A stretch of DNA of 64,000 bases from Streptomyces lincolnensis (GTDB taxonomy: Bacteria > Actinomycetota > Actinomycetes > Streptomycetales > Streptomycetaceae): positions 8,122,001 through 8,186,000 of the forward strand of contig NZ_CP016438.1 in assembly GCF_001685355.1 (NCBI RefSeq), written 5' to 3'. The position numbers and the translations under genes were made by a program. The notes beneath the pieces are model-generated. The model was not told the origin of the DNA, did not search any database, and was given only the letters and a program-made list of their open reading frames with translations. Positions 33,618-41,630 of the stretch are shown here, one piece after another; the stretch's first letter is position 1; the number at the start of each line of letters is the position of its first letter.

Positions 33618-36455
33618 ATGCGCGACGTGGCCGCGGTGGCCGAACCAGAGGCCGCGGGCGTGGGCGACATTCCCGTCCGGCTCGCCGCCGTGTTCCTGCC
33701 CGACCCCCTGCCCCGGCACGGACGCGTCGCCTTCTGGGACCCCGAGGACGGCCCGCTGCCCGCCTCCGACGGCGAGATCACCGTCGTACGACGCCATGGG
33801 GCCGGCGTGCGCCGCCGGACCGCCCCCGCGCTGTCGCTGCCCCTCGCGCGGGCCCTGCCCCTGCTCGTGCACGCCCGGCGGGACCCCGCCGCCCACCCCG
33901 CCACGGCGTGCTGGGGCGCGGCCGCGCTGCACGCGCTGCGGCTGACCGCCCGCGGCCGGCTGCTCCCCGGCCTGACCGCCACCGGCCACGACGCCTGGCG
34001 GGCCGGACCCCTCGACCCGGACGACATCGCCCACCTGAGGGCGATCGCCGCCGCCCTGCCGTCCGAAGGACACGCGGTCCCGCTGTCCGGCCCGGGCCCG
34101 ATCCGCCTGCCCGAACCGGAAGCGCTGATGCGCGCCTTCCTGGACGCGGTCGCGGACACCCTGCCCCGCACCCCCGCCGCGCCCTACGCCTCCGGCCTGC
34201 CCTTCGCGGCGCGGGCGGCGCAGCGCCTGCCCGACGCCCAGGACTGGGCGGCGGAAGTCGCCGCGGGCATGGACGCGGGCGTGCGGGTCTCGCTCCGCCT
34301 GGACCTCTCGGCCTACGACCTGTTCGACGAGGACGGCGGCGACGGCGCCCGCAGCGCGGGCGCGGCGATCGTCCAGGTGCACAGCCTCGCCGACCCCACC
34401 CTGGTGGCCGACGCGGCGGCCCTGTGGGCGGGCGAGACGGACGCGGCGTTCGGGCCACGCGCCCGTGTGGACGCGGCACTCGCCGTGCGCCGCGCCGCCC
34501 GCGTCTGGGCGCCGCTGGACCGGCTCACCGAGCAGGACGTGCCCGACGTACTGGCCCTGTCCGACGAGGAGTTGGGCGACCTGCTCGGCATCGCCGCGAC
34601 CCGGCTCGCGGCGGCCGGGGTCGCCGTGCACTGGCCCCGCGACCTGGCTCAGGACCTCACCGCAGCCGCCGTGGTCCGGCCCGCTCCGGGCTCGGCGACC
34701 GACGGCACCGGGTTCTTCGAGAGCGAGGAACTCCTCCAGTTCCGCTGGCAGTTGGCGCTCGGCGGCGACCCGCTCAGCGAGGGTGAGATGGACGCGCTGG
34801 CCGAGGCCCACCGCCCGGTCGTCCGCCTCAGGGACCAGTGGGTGCTGGTCGACCCCGCCCTGGTCCGCAAGGCCCGCAAGCGCGAACTGGGGCTGCTCGA
34901 CCCGGTCGACGCGCTCTCCGTCGCCCTCACCGGCAGCGCGGAGGTCGACGGCGAGACCGTCGAGGCGGTCCCCGTCGGTGCCCTGGCCACCCTGCGCGAG
35001 CGTCTGACGGCCGGGGTCCGGCCCGCCGAGCCGCCGGCCGGGCTGAACGCACGGCTGAGGGACTACCAACTCCACGGCCTCGCCTGGCTGGACCTGATGA
35101 CCTCACTCGGTCTCGGCGGCTGCCTCGCCGACGACATGGGCCTCGGCAAGACGATCACCCTCATCGCCCTGCACCTGCGCCGGGACCGCGGCGAGCCGAC
35201 CCTGGTGGTCTGCCCGGCCTCCCTGCTCGGCAACTGGCAGCGCGAGATCACCCGGTTCGCCCCCGGCGTCCCCGTCCGCCGCTTCCACGGCCCGGACCGC
35301 ACCCTGGAGGACCTCGACGGCGGCTTCGTCCTCACCACGTACGGCACCATGCGCTCGGCGGCCCCCGTCCTCGCCCAGCAGCCGTGGGGCATGGTCGTCG
35401 CCGACGAGGCGCAGCACGTCAAGAACCCCTACTCGGCGACGGCCAAGGCCCTGCGCACGATCCCCTCCCCGGCGCGCGTGGCCCTGACCGGCACCCCGGT
35501 CGAGAACAACCTCTCCGAGCTCTGGGCGCTGCTGGACTGGACGACACCCGGCCTCCTGGGCCCTCTGAAGTCCTTCCGCGCCCGGCACGCGCGAGCCGTG
35601 GAGAACGGCGAGGACGAGGAGGCGGTGGCCAGGCTCGCCCGTCTCGTCCGCCCCTTCCTGCTGCGCCGCAAGAAGTCCGACCCCGGCATCGTCCCCGAAC
35701 TGCCGCCCAAGACCGAGACGGACCACCCCGTCCCGCTCACCCGCGAACAGGCCGCGCTCTACGAAGCGGTGGTACGCGAGTCGATGCTCGCCATCGAGAC
35801 GGCCGAAGGCATCGGGCGCCGGGGCCTGGTGCTGAAGCTGCTGGGCGCGCTCAAGCAGATCTGCGACCACCCGGCGCTGTACCTGAAGGAGGACGTCCCG
35901 CCGGCGGCCGTCGACCGCCTAGCCGCCCGCTCCGGCAAGCTCGCCCTCCTCGACGAACTGCTCGACACGCTCCTCGCCGAGGACGGCTCGGCGATCGTCT
36001 TCACGCAGTACGTCGGGATGGCCCGCCTGATCACCTCCCACCTCGCCGCCCGCGCGGTCCCGGTGGACCTGCTGCACGGCGGCACGCCGGTGCCCGAACG
36101 CGAACGGATGGTGGACCGCTTCCAGAGCGGCGCGACCCCGGTACTGGTGTTGTCCCTGAAGGCCGCGGGCACCGGCCTGAACCTCACCCGCGCGGGCCAT
36201 GTCGTCCACTTCGACCGCTGGTGGAACCCGGCCGTCGAGGAACAGGCCACCGACCGCGCCTACCGCATCGGCCAGACCCAGCCCGTGCAGGTCCACCGCC
36301 TCATCACCGAGGGCACGGTCGAGGACCGCATCGCCGAGATGCTGGAGGCCAAGCGGGCCCTGGCCGACGCGATCCTCGGCTCCGGCGAGTCGGCCCTCAC
36401 CGAACTGACCGACCGCGATCTGTCCGACCTGGTCCGCCTCCGGAGGACCTCATGA
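33618..36455 (+). CDS. SNF2/SWI2-family helicase-like ATPase
   Basis: A 945-aa bacterial SNF2 protein. The N-terminal half is the uncharacterised region usual for the actinobacterial type. The motor starts near residue 480: LADDMGLGKTITLIALHL (motif I, near 504), DEAQHVKN (II), ALTGTPVENNLSELW (III), FTQYVGMARL (IV), LSLKAAGTGLNLTRAGHVVHFDRWWNPAVEEQATDRAYRIGQ (V-VI). It moves on duplex DNA and may help repair or chromatin-protein remodelling. ATG at 33618 is preferred because the near-perfect GGGAGGTGA lies 8-9 nt upstream; GTG at 33606 is inside that site. The SWIM protein overlaps downstream (ATGA), as in other actinobacteria, implying a joint function. Confidence 0.93.
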   Translation: MRDVAAVAEPEAAGVGDIPVRLAAVFLPDPLPRHGRVAFWDPEDGPLPASDGEITVVRRHGAGVRRRTAPALSLPLARALPLLVHARRDPAAHPATACWGAAALHALRLTARGRLLPGLTATGHDAWRAGPLDPDDIAHLRAIAAALPSEGHAVPLSGPGPIRLPEPEALMRAFLDAVADTLPRTPAAPYASGLPFAARAAQRLPDAQDWAAEVAAGMDAGVRVSLRLDLSAYDLFDEDGGDGARSAGAAIVQVHSLADPTLVADAAALWAGETDAAFGPRARVDAALAVRRAARVWAPLDRLTEQDVPDVLALSDEELGDLLGIAATRLAAAGVAVHWPRDLAQDLTAAAVVRPAPGSATDGTGFFESEELLQFRWQLALGGDPLSEGEMDALAEAHRPVVRLRDQWVLVDPALVRKARKRELGLLDPVDALSVALTGSAEVDGETVEAVPVGALATLRERLTAGVRPAEPPAGLNARLRDYQLHGLAWLDLMTSLGLGGCLADDMGLGKTITLIALHLRRDRGEPTLVVCPASLLGNWQREITRFAPGVPVRRFHGPDRTLEDLDGGFVLTTYGTMRSAAPVLAQQPWGMVVADEAQHVKNPYSATAKALRTIPSPARVALTGTPVENNLSELWALLDWTTPGLLGPLKSFRARHARAVENGEDEEAVARLARLVRPFLLRRKKSDPGIVPELPPKTETDHPVPLTREQAALYEAVVRESMLAIETAEGIGRRGLVLKLLGALKQICDHPALYLKEDVPPAAVDRLAARSGKLALLDELLDTLLAEDGSAIVFTQYVGMARLITSHLAARAVPVDLLHGGTPVPERERMVDRFQSGATPVLVLSLKAAGTGLNLTRAGHVVHFDRWWNPAVEEQATDRAYRIGQTQPVQVHRLITEGTVEDRIAEMLEAKRALADAILGSGESALTELTDRDLSDLVRLRRTS

Positions 36456-38656
36456 CACCCCACCCCGCCGACGAGGCCCGCCGCGCGCTGCGAGCGGCCC
36501 GCGAACGAGCCTCCCGGTCGGCCTCCACGACCACCGACACCTCGGGACCGTGCCCCGAGCCGAGCGGTGAGGACGCGGCGCCGGAGGGCGGTGCGGTGTC
36601 CGGTGGGGACGTGGTGTCCGGGGGAGGCGGGACAGCCGGTGCGGAGGGGCCGTCCGGCGGAGGCGCGGCGCCCGGTGAAGCCGCGACGCCCGAGTGCCCG
36701 TCGCGGCCGGGTGACGTGGCGCGTGAGGCGCTGCGGAAGGCCGTGGCGGCCCGGCGCGGCGCAGAGCCGACCGCCGACGACACGACGGGGACGCAGGAGG
36801 CACCCGGTGCACTCGGTGGTGATGCCGAGAGCGGCTCCACGGGGGTCGGCGGTGTCGGTGTCGACAGAGTGCCGGATGCCGCCGAAGGAACGCCACCACC
36901 CGGCCCGGCGGAGCAGGAAGCCGAGCCCGGACACCCGGACACCCGGCCCGGGGATGTCGCGCGTGAGGCGCTGCGCGCGGCGCGCAGCGCGGCCCGGCAG
37001 GTCTCGGCCGAGGCCGTGTCCCCGGCCCGCGGGGCGGCTCCTCGGCCGCGGCGGGCCCCGGCCGCAGGGCCGATCACCGGCGGTACAGCTCATCGGGCGG
37101 TCGGGCCCCGGGCGCGTGACGTGCGGGGGTTGCTGGCGGACGCGTTCAAGATGCCGACCGACGAGACTCCTCCGGAGGAGGCCCACGAAGGCAACAGCCT
37201 TACTCACCGGGCCGGTTCGCCCGAAGACACCACGACGTCGGACCGGCGGCCCGAGGACACCCACCACCCCGTCGCGAGTCCTGCCGCGACCATCCCACCG
37301 GACCCCACCGACGGCTCGGCGCCCCTCGACCACGCCGGGTCCGTCGAGTCCCCGGCCCAGCCCACACTGCCCCGCACCCCGCCCTCCATGGCCGCCCCCT
37401 CCCGCGACGGCGACCTGCGCCGTACCTTCCCGGCCTTCGCGCCCCGGCCCAGGGAGTCCGACGACGACGGCTTCGCCGCGACCTGGTGGGGCAATGCCTG
37501 GGTCGAGGCGTTGGAGGAGGGCGCGCTGGACGCCAAGCGGCTGGCGCGGGGCCGTGGTTACGCCGAGAAGGGGCACGTGGACGCGATCACGGTGACGCCG
37601 GGACTGGTGCTGGCCTATGTGCAGGGCAGCCGGCCCAGGCCGTACCGCGTGCAGGTGAGGCTGCGCACGCTCGACGACGAGGACTGGGACCGCCTGCTGC
37701 ACGGCGCGGCCGAGCGGACCGGGGACATCGCCGCGCTGCTCGACAGGGAACTGCCCCCGTCGCTCGCCGAGACCGGGGTGCCGCTGCTGCCGGGCCCGAG
37801 GGAGCTGGACCCGCGGTGCAGTTGCCCCGACTCCGGTCACCCCTGCAAGCACGCGGCCGCCCTCTGCTACCAGACCGCCCGGTTGCTGGATGCCGACCCG
37901 TTCGTCCTGCTCCTGCTGCGCGGCCGCGGCGAACGCGAACTGCTGGAGGCCCTGTCCCGGCTCAGCGCCGCCCGTGCGGCCCGCGCGGCCCAGGAACAGG
38001 GACCGGCGCCCCTGCCGGGCGTACGGGCCACGGAGGCCCTGGCGGACCGCCGACTCCCGCCCCTGCCGGCACCGTTGCCGGTCCCCCCGCACCCGGAGCA
38101 GCCCCCGGTGTACCCCGCGACCGCGGGCGGCCCGGACCCCTTCGCGCTGGACCAGCTGGCGACCGACGCGGCGGCCCGTGCCCACGCCCTGCTCGCCACC
38201 GGCCGCGACCCGGTCGGCGAGCTGACCCTGTGGCAGGACGCGGTCCGGCTCGCCGCGGCCCGCCCCGGTTCCGGCCTCACGGCCGGCACCCGCGGCCTCT
38301 ACTCCTCGCTCGCCACCGCCACCGGCCGCACCCCGGCCGACCTGGCACGCGCGGTCGCCGCCTGGCGGCAGGGCGGCCTGGAGGGGCTGGCCGTACTCGA
38401 AGACCCCTGGGACCCGCCGGCCGGCCGCTTCGACCGCGCCCGCCCCCTGCTCCTCGCCGCCGACCTCCCCGCCTTCCGGCCCTCGCACAACCGCCTCACC
38501 CACCCGCGCGGCCATGTCCAGCTCCGTCTCGGCCGCGACGGCCTCTGGTACGTCTACGAGTCGGAACCCGGCCGGGACGACTGGTGGCCCCGGGGCACCC
38601 CCGACCTGGACCCGGTCGGCGCCCTCACGGGCCTCGGCACACCGGCCGACCTCTGA
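36452..38656 (+). CDS. SWIM zinc-finger protein partnered with the SNF2 ATPase
   Basis: A 734-aa protein. Residues about 1-320 are low-complexity and probably disordered, rich in Pro, Gly, Ala and Glu, with repeats of the phrase GDVAREALR. A folded part follows from about 345 (WWGNAWVEALEEGALDAKRLARGRGYAEKGHV). The SWIM motif CxC-xn-CxH is CSCPDSGHPCKH near residue 455. SWIM domains bind DNA or proteins and in bacteria nearly always accompany SNF2 ATPases. The start overlaps the helicase stop (ATGA). The disordered tail is unusually long. Confidence 0.88.
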   Translation: MTPHPADEARRALRAARERASRSASTTTDTSGPCPEPSGEDAAPEGGAVSGGDVVSGGGGTAGAEGPSGGGAAPGEAATPECPSRPGDVAREALRKAVAARRGAEPTADDTTGTQEAPGALGGDAESGSTGVGGVGVDRVPDAAEGTPPPGPAEQEAEPGHPDTRPGDVAREALRAARSAARQVSAEAVSPARGAAPRPRRAPAAGPITGGTAHRAVGPRARDVRGLLADAFKMPTDETPPEEAHEGNSLTHRAGSPEDTTTSDRRPEDTHHPVASPAATIPPDPTDGSAPLDHAGSVESPAQPTLPRTPPSMAAPSRDGDLRRTFPAFAPRPRESDDDGFAATWWGNAWVEALEEGALDAKRLARGRGYAEKGHVDAITVTPGLVLAYVQGSRPRPYRVQVRLRTLDDEDWDRLLHGAAERTGDIAALLDRELPPSLAETGVPLLPGPRELDPRCSCPDSGHPCKHAAALCYQTARLLDADPFVLLLLRGRGERELLEALSRLSAARAARAAQEQGPAPLPGVRATEALADRRLPPLPAPLPVPPHPEQPPVYPATAGGPDPFALDQLATDAAARAHALLATGRDPVGELTLWQDAVRLAAARPGSGLTAGTRGLYSSLATATGRTPADLARAVAAWRQGGLEGLAVLEDPWDPPAGRFDRARPLLLAADLPAFRPSHNRLTHPRGHVQLRLGRDGLWYVYESEPGRDDWWPRGTPDLDPVGALTGLGTPADL

Positions 38657-38822
38657 GAGCCGTGTCCGGCCGGACCGTGCGGCGCCCAAGCTGTCTGTTC
38701 GGTGCGGAAATGCGGCATCCGGTGAAGGCCGTGTGAGAAATCTCCACGGATGTTCGGGGGCGAGGTGTGGGGAGTGGGGGCCCCGAGGCCGCGGGGTGAG
38801 AAAAGGCGGTTAGCGTGGAGCG

Positions 38823-40121
38823 GTGAGTGAGACGAAGACTCCTGCCCTTCAGTACCGTTTCGACGGCCCCGAAGACGCCCCGGTGCTCATCCTCGGCCCC
38901 TCGCTCGGTACCACGTGGCACATGTGGGACCGGCAGGTGCCCGAGCTGGCCAAGCAGTGGCGTGTCTTCCGGTTCGACATGCCGGGGCACGGGGGTGCGC
39001 CCGCGTACCCGGCCGGGTCGGTCGGCGACCTCACCGCGCGGCTGCTCGCCACGCTCGACGGACTCGGCGTCCAGCGCTTCGGCTACGCGGGCTGCGCCCT
39101 GGGCGGCGCGGTCGGCATCGAGCTGGCCCTGCGCCACCCGGAACGCCTCGCCTCACTCGCGCTGATCGCCGCCTCGCCCCGCTTCGGCACGGCCGACGAG
39201 TTCCGCCAGCGCGGGGTGATCGTGCGCACCAACGGGCTCGACCCGATCGCCCGCACGTCCCCCGAGCGCTGGTTCACCAGCGGGTTCGCGGCCGCGCAGC
39301 CCGCGATCACCGAGTGGGCGGTGCAGATGGTGCGCACCACCGATCCCGGCTGCTACATCGCCTCCTGCGAGGCGCTGGCCTCCTTCGACGTGCGCCCGGA
39401 GCTCGGCCGGGTCGGCGTGCCCACGCTCGTCCTCGTCGGCTCGGACGACCAGGTCACCGGGCCCGCCGAGGCCCGCACCCTGGTCGCGGGCATCCCCGAC
39501 GCCCGCCTCGCGGTCGTTCCCGGCGCCTCCCACCTGGTGCCGGTCGAGCAGCCGGCCGCCGTCACCGATCTGCTGGTCAGACATTTCTCCACCGCCTGGC
39601 AGCCCGGCTTCGACTCCACCACCGGCATGACGGCGATCCAGGCATCCCCGGTCAAGCCGGTCCTGGCCGCCGCGCCCCCGCAGCCCGTGGCCATCGCCGA
39701 GATCGCCGCCGCCGTCGTGCAGCCGCACGCCGCGGGGCGCCCGGACCCGTACGACGCCGGTCTCAAGGTGCGCCGCGAGGTGCTCGGGGACGCGCACGTG
39801 GACCGGGCGCTGGCGCAGGCCGACGAGTTCTCGGGGGACTTCCAGGAGTTCATCACCCGCTACGCCTGGGGCGAGATCTGGGACCGGCCCGGCCTCGACC
39901 GGCGTTCGCGCAGCTGCGTCACCCTCACCGCCCTGGTCGCCGGCGGCCACCTGGACGAACTCGCCTTCCACACCCGAGCCGCCCTGCGCAACGGCCTCAC
40001 CCCGACCGAGATCAAGGAGGTGCTGCTCCAGGCGGCCGTCTACTGCGGCGTGCCCGCCGCGAACAGCGCCTTCAAGGTGGCCCAGCAGGTCATCCGCGAG
40101 GAGACGACCCCCACCGACTGA
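38823..40121 (+). CDS. pcaL: PcaL-like fusion: alpha/beta hydrolase (enol-lactonase-like) plus carboxymuconolactone decarboxylase
   Basis: A 432-aa fusion. Residues 1-255 are an alpha/beta hydrolase like 3-oxoadipate enol-lactonase; about 310-432 are a 4-carboxymuconolactone decarboxylase (ITRYAWGEIWDRPGLDRRSRS, GHLDELAFHTRAALRNGLT). In the beta-ketoadipate pathway the fused enzyme makes two successive steps. Here the nucleophile elbow reads GCALGG where GxSxGG is expected, so the catalytic serine is alanine, although the acid (VGSDDQV) and histidine (GASHLVP) remain. No other pca genes are nearby. It may be a decarboxylase-type protein with a dead or repurposed hydrolase. The GTG start has TAGCGT 6 nt before it, possibly leaderless. 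Confidence 0.8.
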   Translation: MSETKTPALQYRFDGPEDAPVLILGPSLGTTWHMWDRQVPELAKQWRVFRFDMPGHGGAPAYPAGSVGDLTARLLATLDGLGVQRFGYAGCALGGAVGIELALRHPERLASLALIAASPRFGTADEFRQRGVIVRTNGLDPIARTSPERWFTSGFAAAQPAITEWAVQMVRTTDPGCYIASCEALASFDVRPELGRVGVPTLVLVGSDDQVTGPAEARTLVAGIPDARLAVVPGASHLVPVEQPAAVTDLLVRHFSTAWQPGFDSTTGMTAIQASPVKPVLAAAPPQPVAIAEIAAAVVQPHAAGRPDPYDAGLKVRREVLGDAHVDRALAQADEFSGDFQEFITRYAWGEIWDRPGLDRRSRSCVTLTALVAGGHLDELAFHTRAALRNGLTPTEIKEVLLQAAVYCGVPAANSAFKVAQQVIREETTPTD

Positions 40122-40154
40122 ACCCTCGTCCGGCCCCGGAGGCAGGATAGGTCC

Positions 40155-40790
40155 ATGAAACTCACGAAGAAGTCGCACTCCTGCGTCCGCCTGGAGAAGG
40201 ACGGACGCACTCTCGTCCTCGATCCCGGGGGTTTCAGCGAGGAGGACTCCGCGGTCGGCGCGGACGCGGTCCTCGTCACACACGAGCACCCCGACCACTT
40301 CAACGAGGAGCGGCTGCGCGCGGCCCTGGAGGCCAATCCGGCCGCCGAGATCTGGACGCTGAGGTCGGTCGCCGAGAAGATCTCCGCCGCCTTCCCGGGC
40401 CGCGTGCACACCGTCGGCCACGGTGACACCTTCACCGCGGCCGGTTTCGACGTCCAGGTCCACGGCGAACTGCACGCCGTCATCCACCCGGACATCCCGC
40501 GCATCACCAACGTCGGCTACCTCGTCGACGGCGGCCGCCTCTTCCACCCCGGCGACGCCCTGACCGTCCCCGACCACGCCGTGGAGACGCTGATGCTCCC
40601 GGTCATGGCCCCCTGGAGCAAGATCTCCGAGGTGATCGACTACGTCCGCGAGGTCAAGCCGCAGCGCGCCTACGACGTGCACGACGCCCTCCTCACCGAC
40701 CTCGCGCGCCCCATCTACGACAACCAGATCGGCGCCCTCGGCGGCGCGGAGCACCTGCGCCTCGCACCGGGTGAGACGGCCCTCCTCTGA
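40155..40790 (+). CDS. MBL-fold metal-dependent hydrolase
   Basis: A 211-aa metallo-beta-lactamase-fold protein of the small UlaG/UPF0173-like type. The metal motif THEHPDHF (HxHxDH) lies near residue 40, with GDALTVPDHAV and YDVHDALLTD supplying later ligands. It starts MKLTKKSHSCVRLEKDGRTLVLDPGGF, the typical opening. Substrates of this subgroup are mostly unknown. The start follows GGAGGCAGG. It lies between the PcaL-like and exonuclease III genes, all in one direction with short gaps. Confidence 0.88.
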   Translation: MKLTKKSHSCVRLEKDGRTLVLDPGGFSEEDSAVGADAVLVTHEHPDHFNEERLRAALEANPAAEIWTLRSVAEKISAAFPGRVHTVGHGDTFTAAGFDVQVHGELHAVIHPDIPRITNVGYLVDGGRLFHPGDALTVPDHAVETLMLPVMAPWSKISEVIDYVREVKPQRAYDVHDALLTDLARPIYDNQIGALGGAEHLRLAPGETALL

Positions 40791-40807
40791 CTGTCGGACC
40801 CTCCCGG

Positions 40808-40813
40808 TAGGTT
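40808..40813 (+). promoter_or_regulatory. -10 box for exonuclease III gene
   Basis: TAGGTT lies 7 nt before the ATG at 40821. The only ribosome-site-like bases (GAGG) are too close to the start, so a leaderless transcript beginning at the ATG is likely. Confidence 0.5.
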
Positions 40814-40820
40814 GTGAGGC

Positions 40821-41600
40821 ATGCGCATCGCGACCTGGAACGTGAACTCGATCACCGCCCGCCTGCCGAGGCTCCTGGCCTGGCTGGAGAGCAGCGGCAC
40901 CGACGTGCTGTGCCTCCAGGAGGCCAAGCTGGCCGAGGAGCAGTTCCCGTTCGACCAGCTGCGCGAGGCGGGCTACGAGGCGGCGGTCCACGCGACCGGC
41001 CGGTGGAACGGCGTGGCGGTGATCTCCCGCCTCGGCGTCGAGGACGTCGTCAAGGGCCTGCCCGGCGACCCCGGCTACGACGGCGCTCCCGAACCCCGGG
41101 CCATCGCCGCGACCTGCGGCCCGGTCCGCGTCTGGTCGGTGTACGTGCCGAACGGCCGCGAGGTCGACCACCCCCACTACGCCTACAAGCTCCAGTGGTT
41201 CGAGGCCCTGAAGGCGGCCGTCGCGGGCGACGCGGGCGGCAGCCGCCCCTTCGCCGTCCTGGGCGACTACAACGTGGCTCCGACGGACGACGACGTCTAC
41301 GACGTGGCCGCCTTCGAGGGCCTCACCCATGTCACCCCGGCCGAGCGTGCCGCCCTCGCCTCGCTGCGCGAGACCGGCCTGTCCGATGTGGTGCCCCGGC
41401 CCCTGAAGTACGAGCACCCCTTCACCTACTGGGACTACCGTCAGCTCGGCTTCCCCAAGAACCGCGGCATGCGCATCGACCTGGTCTACGGCAACGAGCC
41501 CTTCGCCAAGTCCGTCACCGACGCCTACGTCGACCGCGAGGAGCGCAAGGGCAAGGGTGCCTCCGACCACGCGCCGGTCGTGGTCGACCTGGACGTGTAG
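40821..41600 (+). CDS. xthA: Exodeoxyribonuclease III
   Basis: A 259-aa AP endonuclease/3'-5' exonuclease of the ExoIII family. It opens MRIATWNVNSITARLPRLLAWL, has the metal-binding Glu in CLQEAKL, GDYNVAPTDDDVYD, FTYWDYRQLGFPKNRGMRIDLVYG and the final SDHAPVVVDLDV with the catalytic Asp-His. It removes 3' blocks and cuts abasic sites during DNA repair. It appears leaderless, and the secreted SGNH hydrolase gene converges on it 30 nt away. Confidence 0.95.
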   Translation: MRIATWNVNSITARLPRLLAWLESSGTDVLCLQEAKLAEEQFPFDQLREAGYEAAVHATGRWNGVAVISRLGVEDVVKGLPGDPGYDGAPEPRAIAATCGPVRVWSVYVPNGREVDHPHYAYKLQWFEALKAAVAGDAGGSRPFAVLGDYNVAPTDDDVYDVAAFEGLTHVTPAERAALASLRETGLSDVVPRPLKYEHPFTYWDYRQLGFPKNRGMRIDLVYGNEPFAKSVTDAYVDREERKGKGASDHAPVVVDLDV

Positions 41601-41630
41601 CGACAGCCCCCTGCCGCAGGCTCGGGTGCA

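Noticed and set aside
34838..36451. N-terminal extension of the SWIM protein frame inside the helicase gene
   Set aside because: It is an Arg/Pro-rich frame-shadow of the SNF2 motor. The real start at 36452 overlaps the helicase stop.
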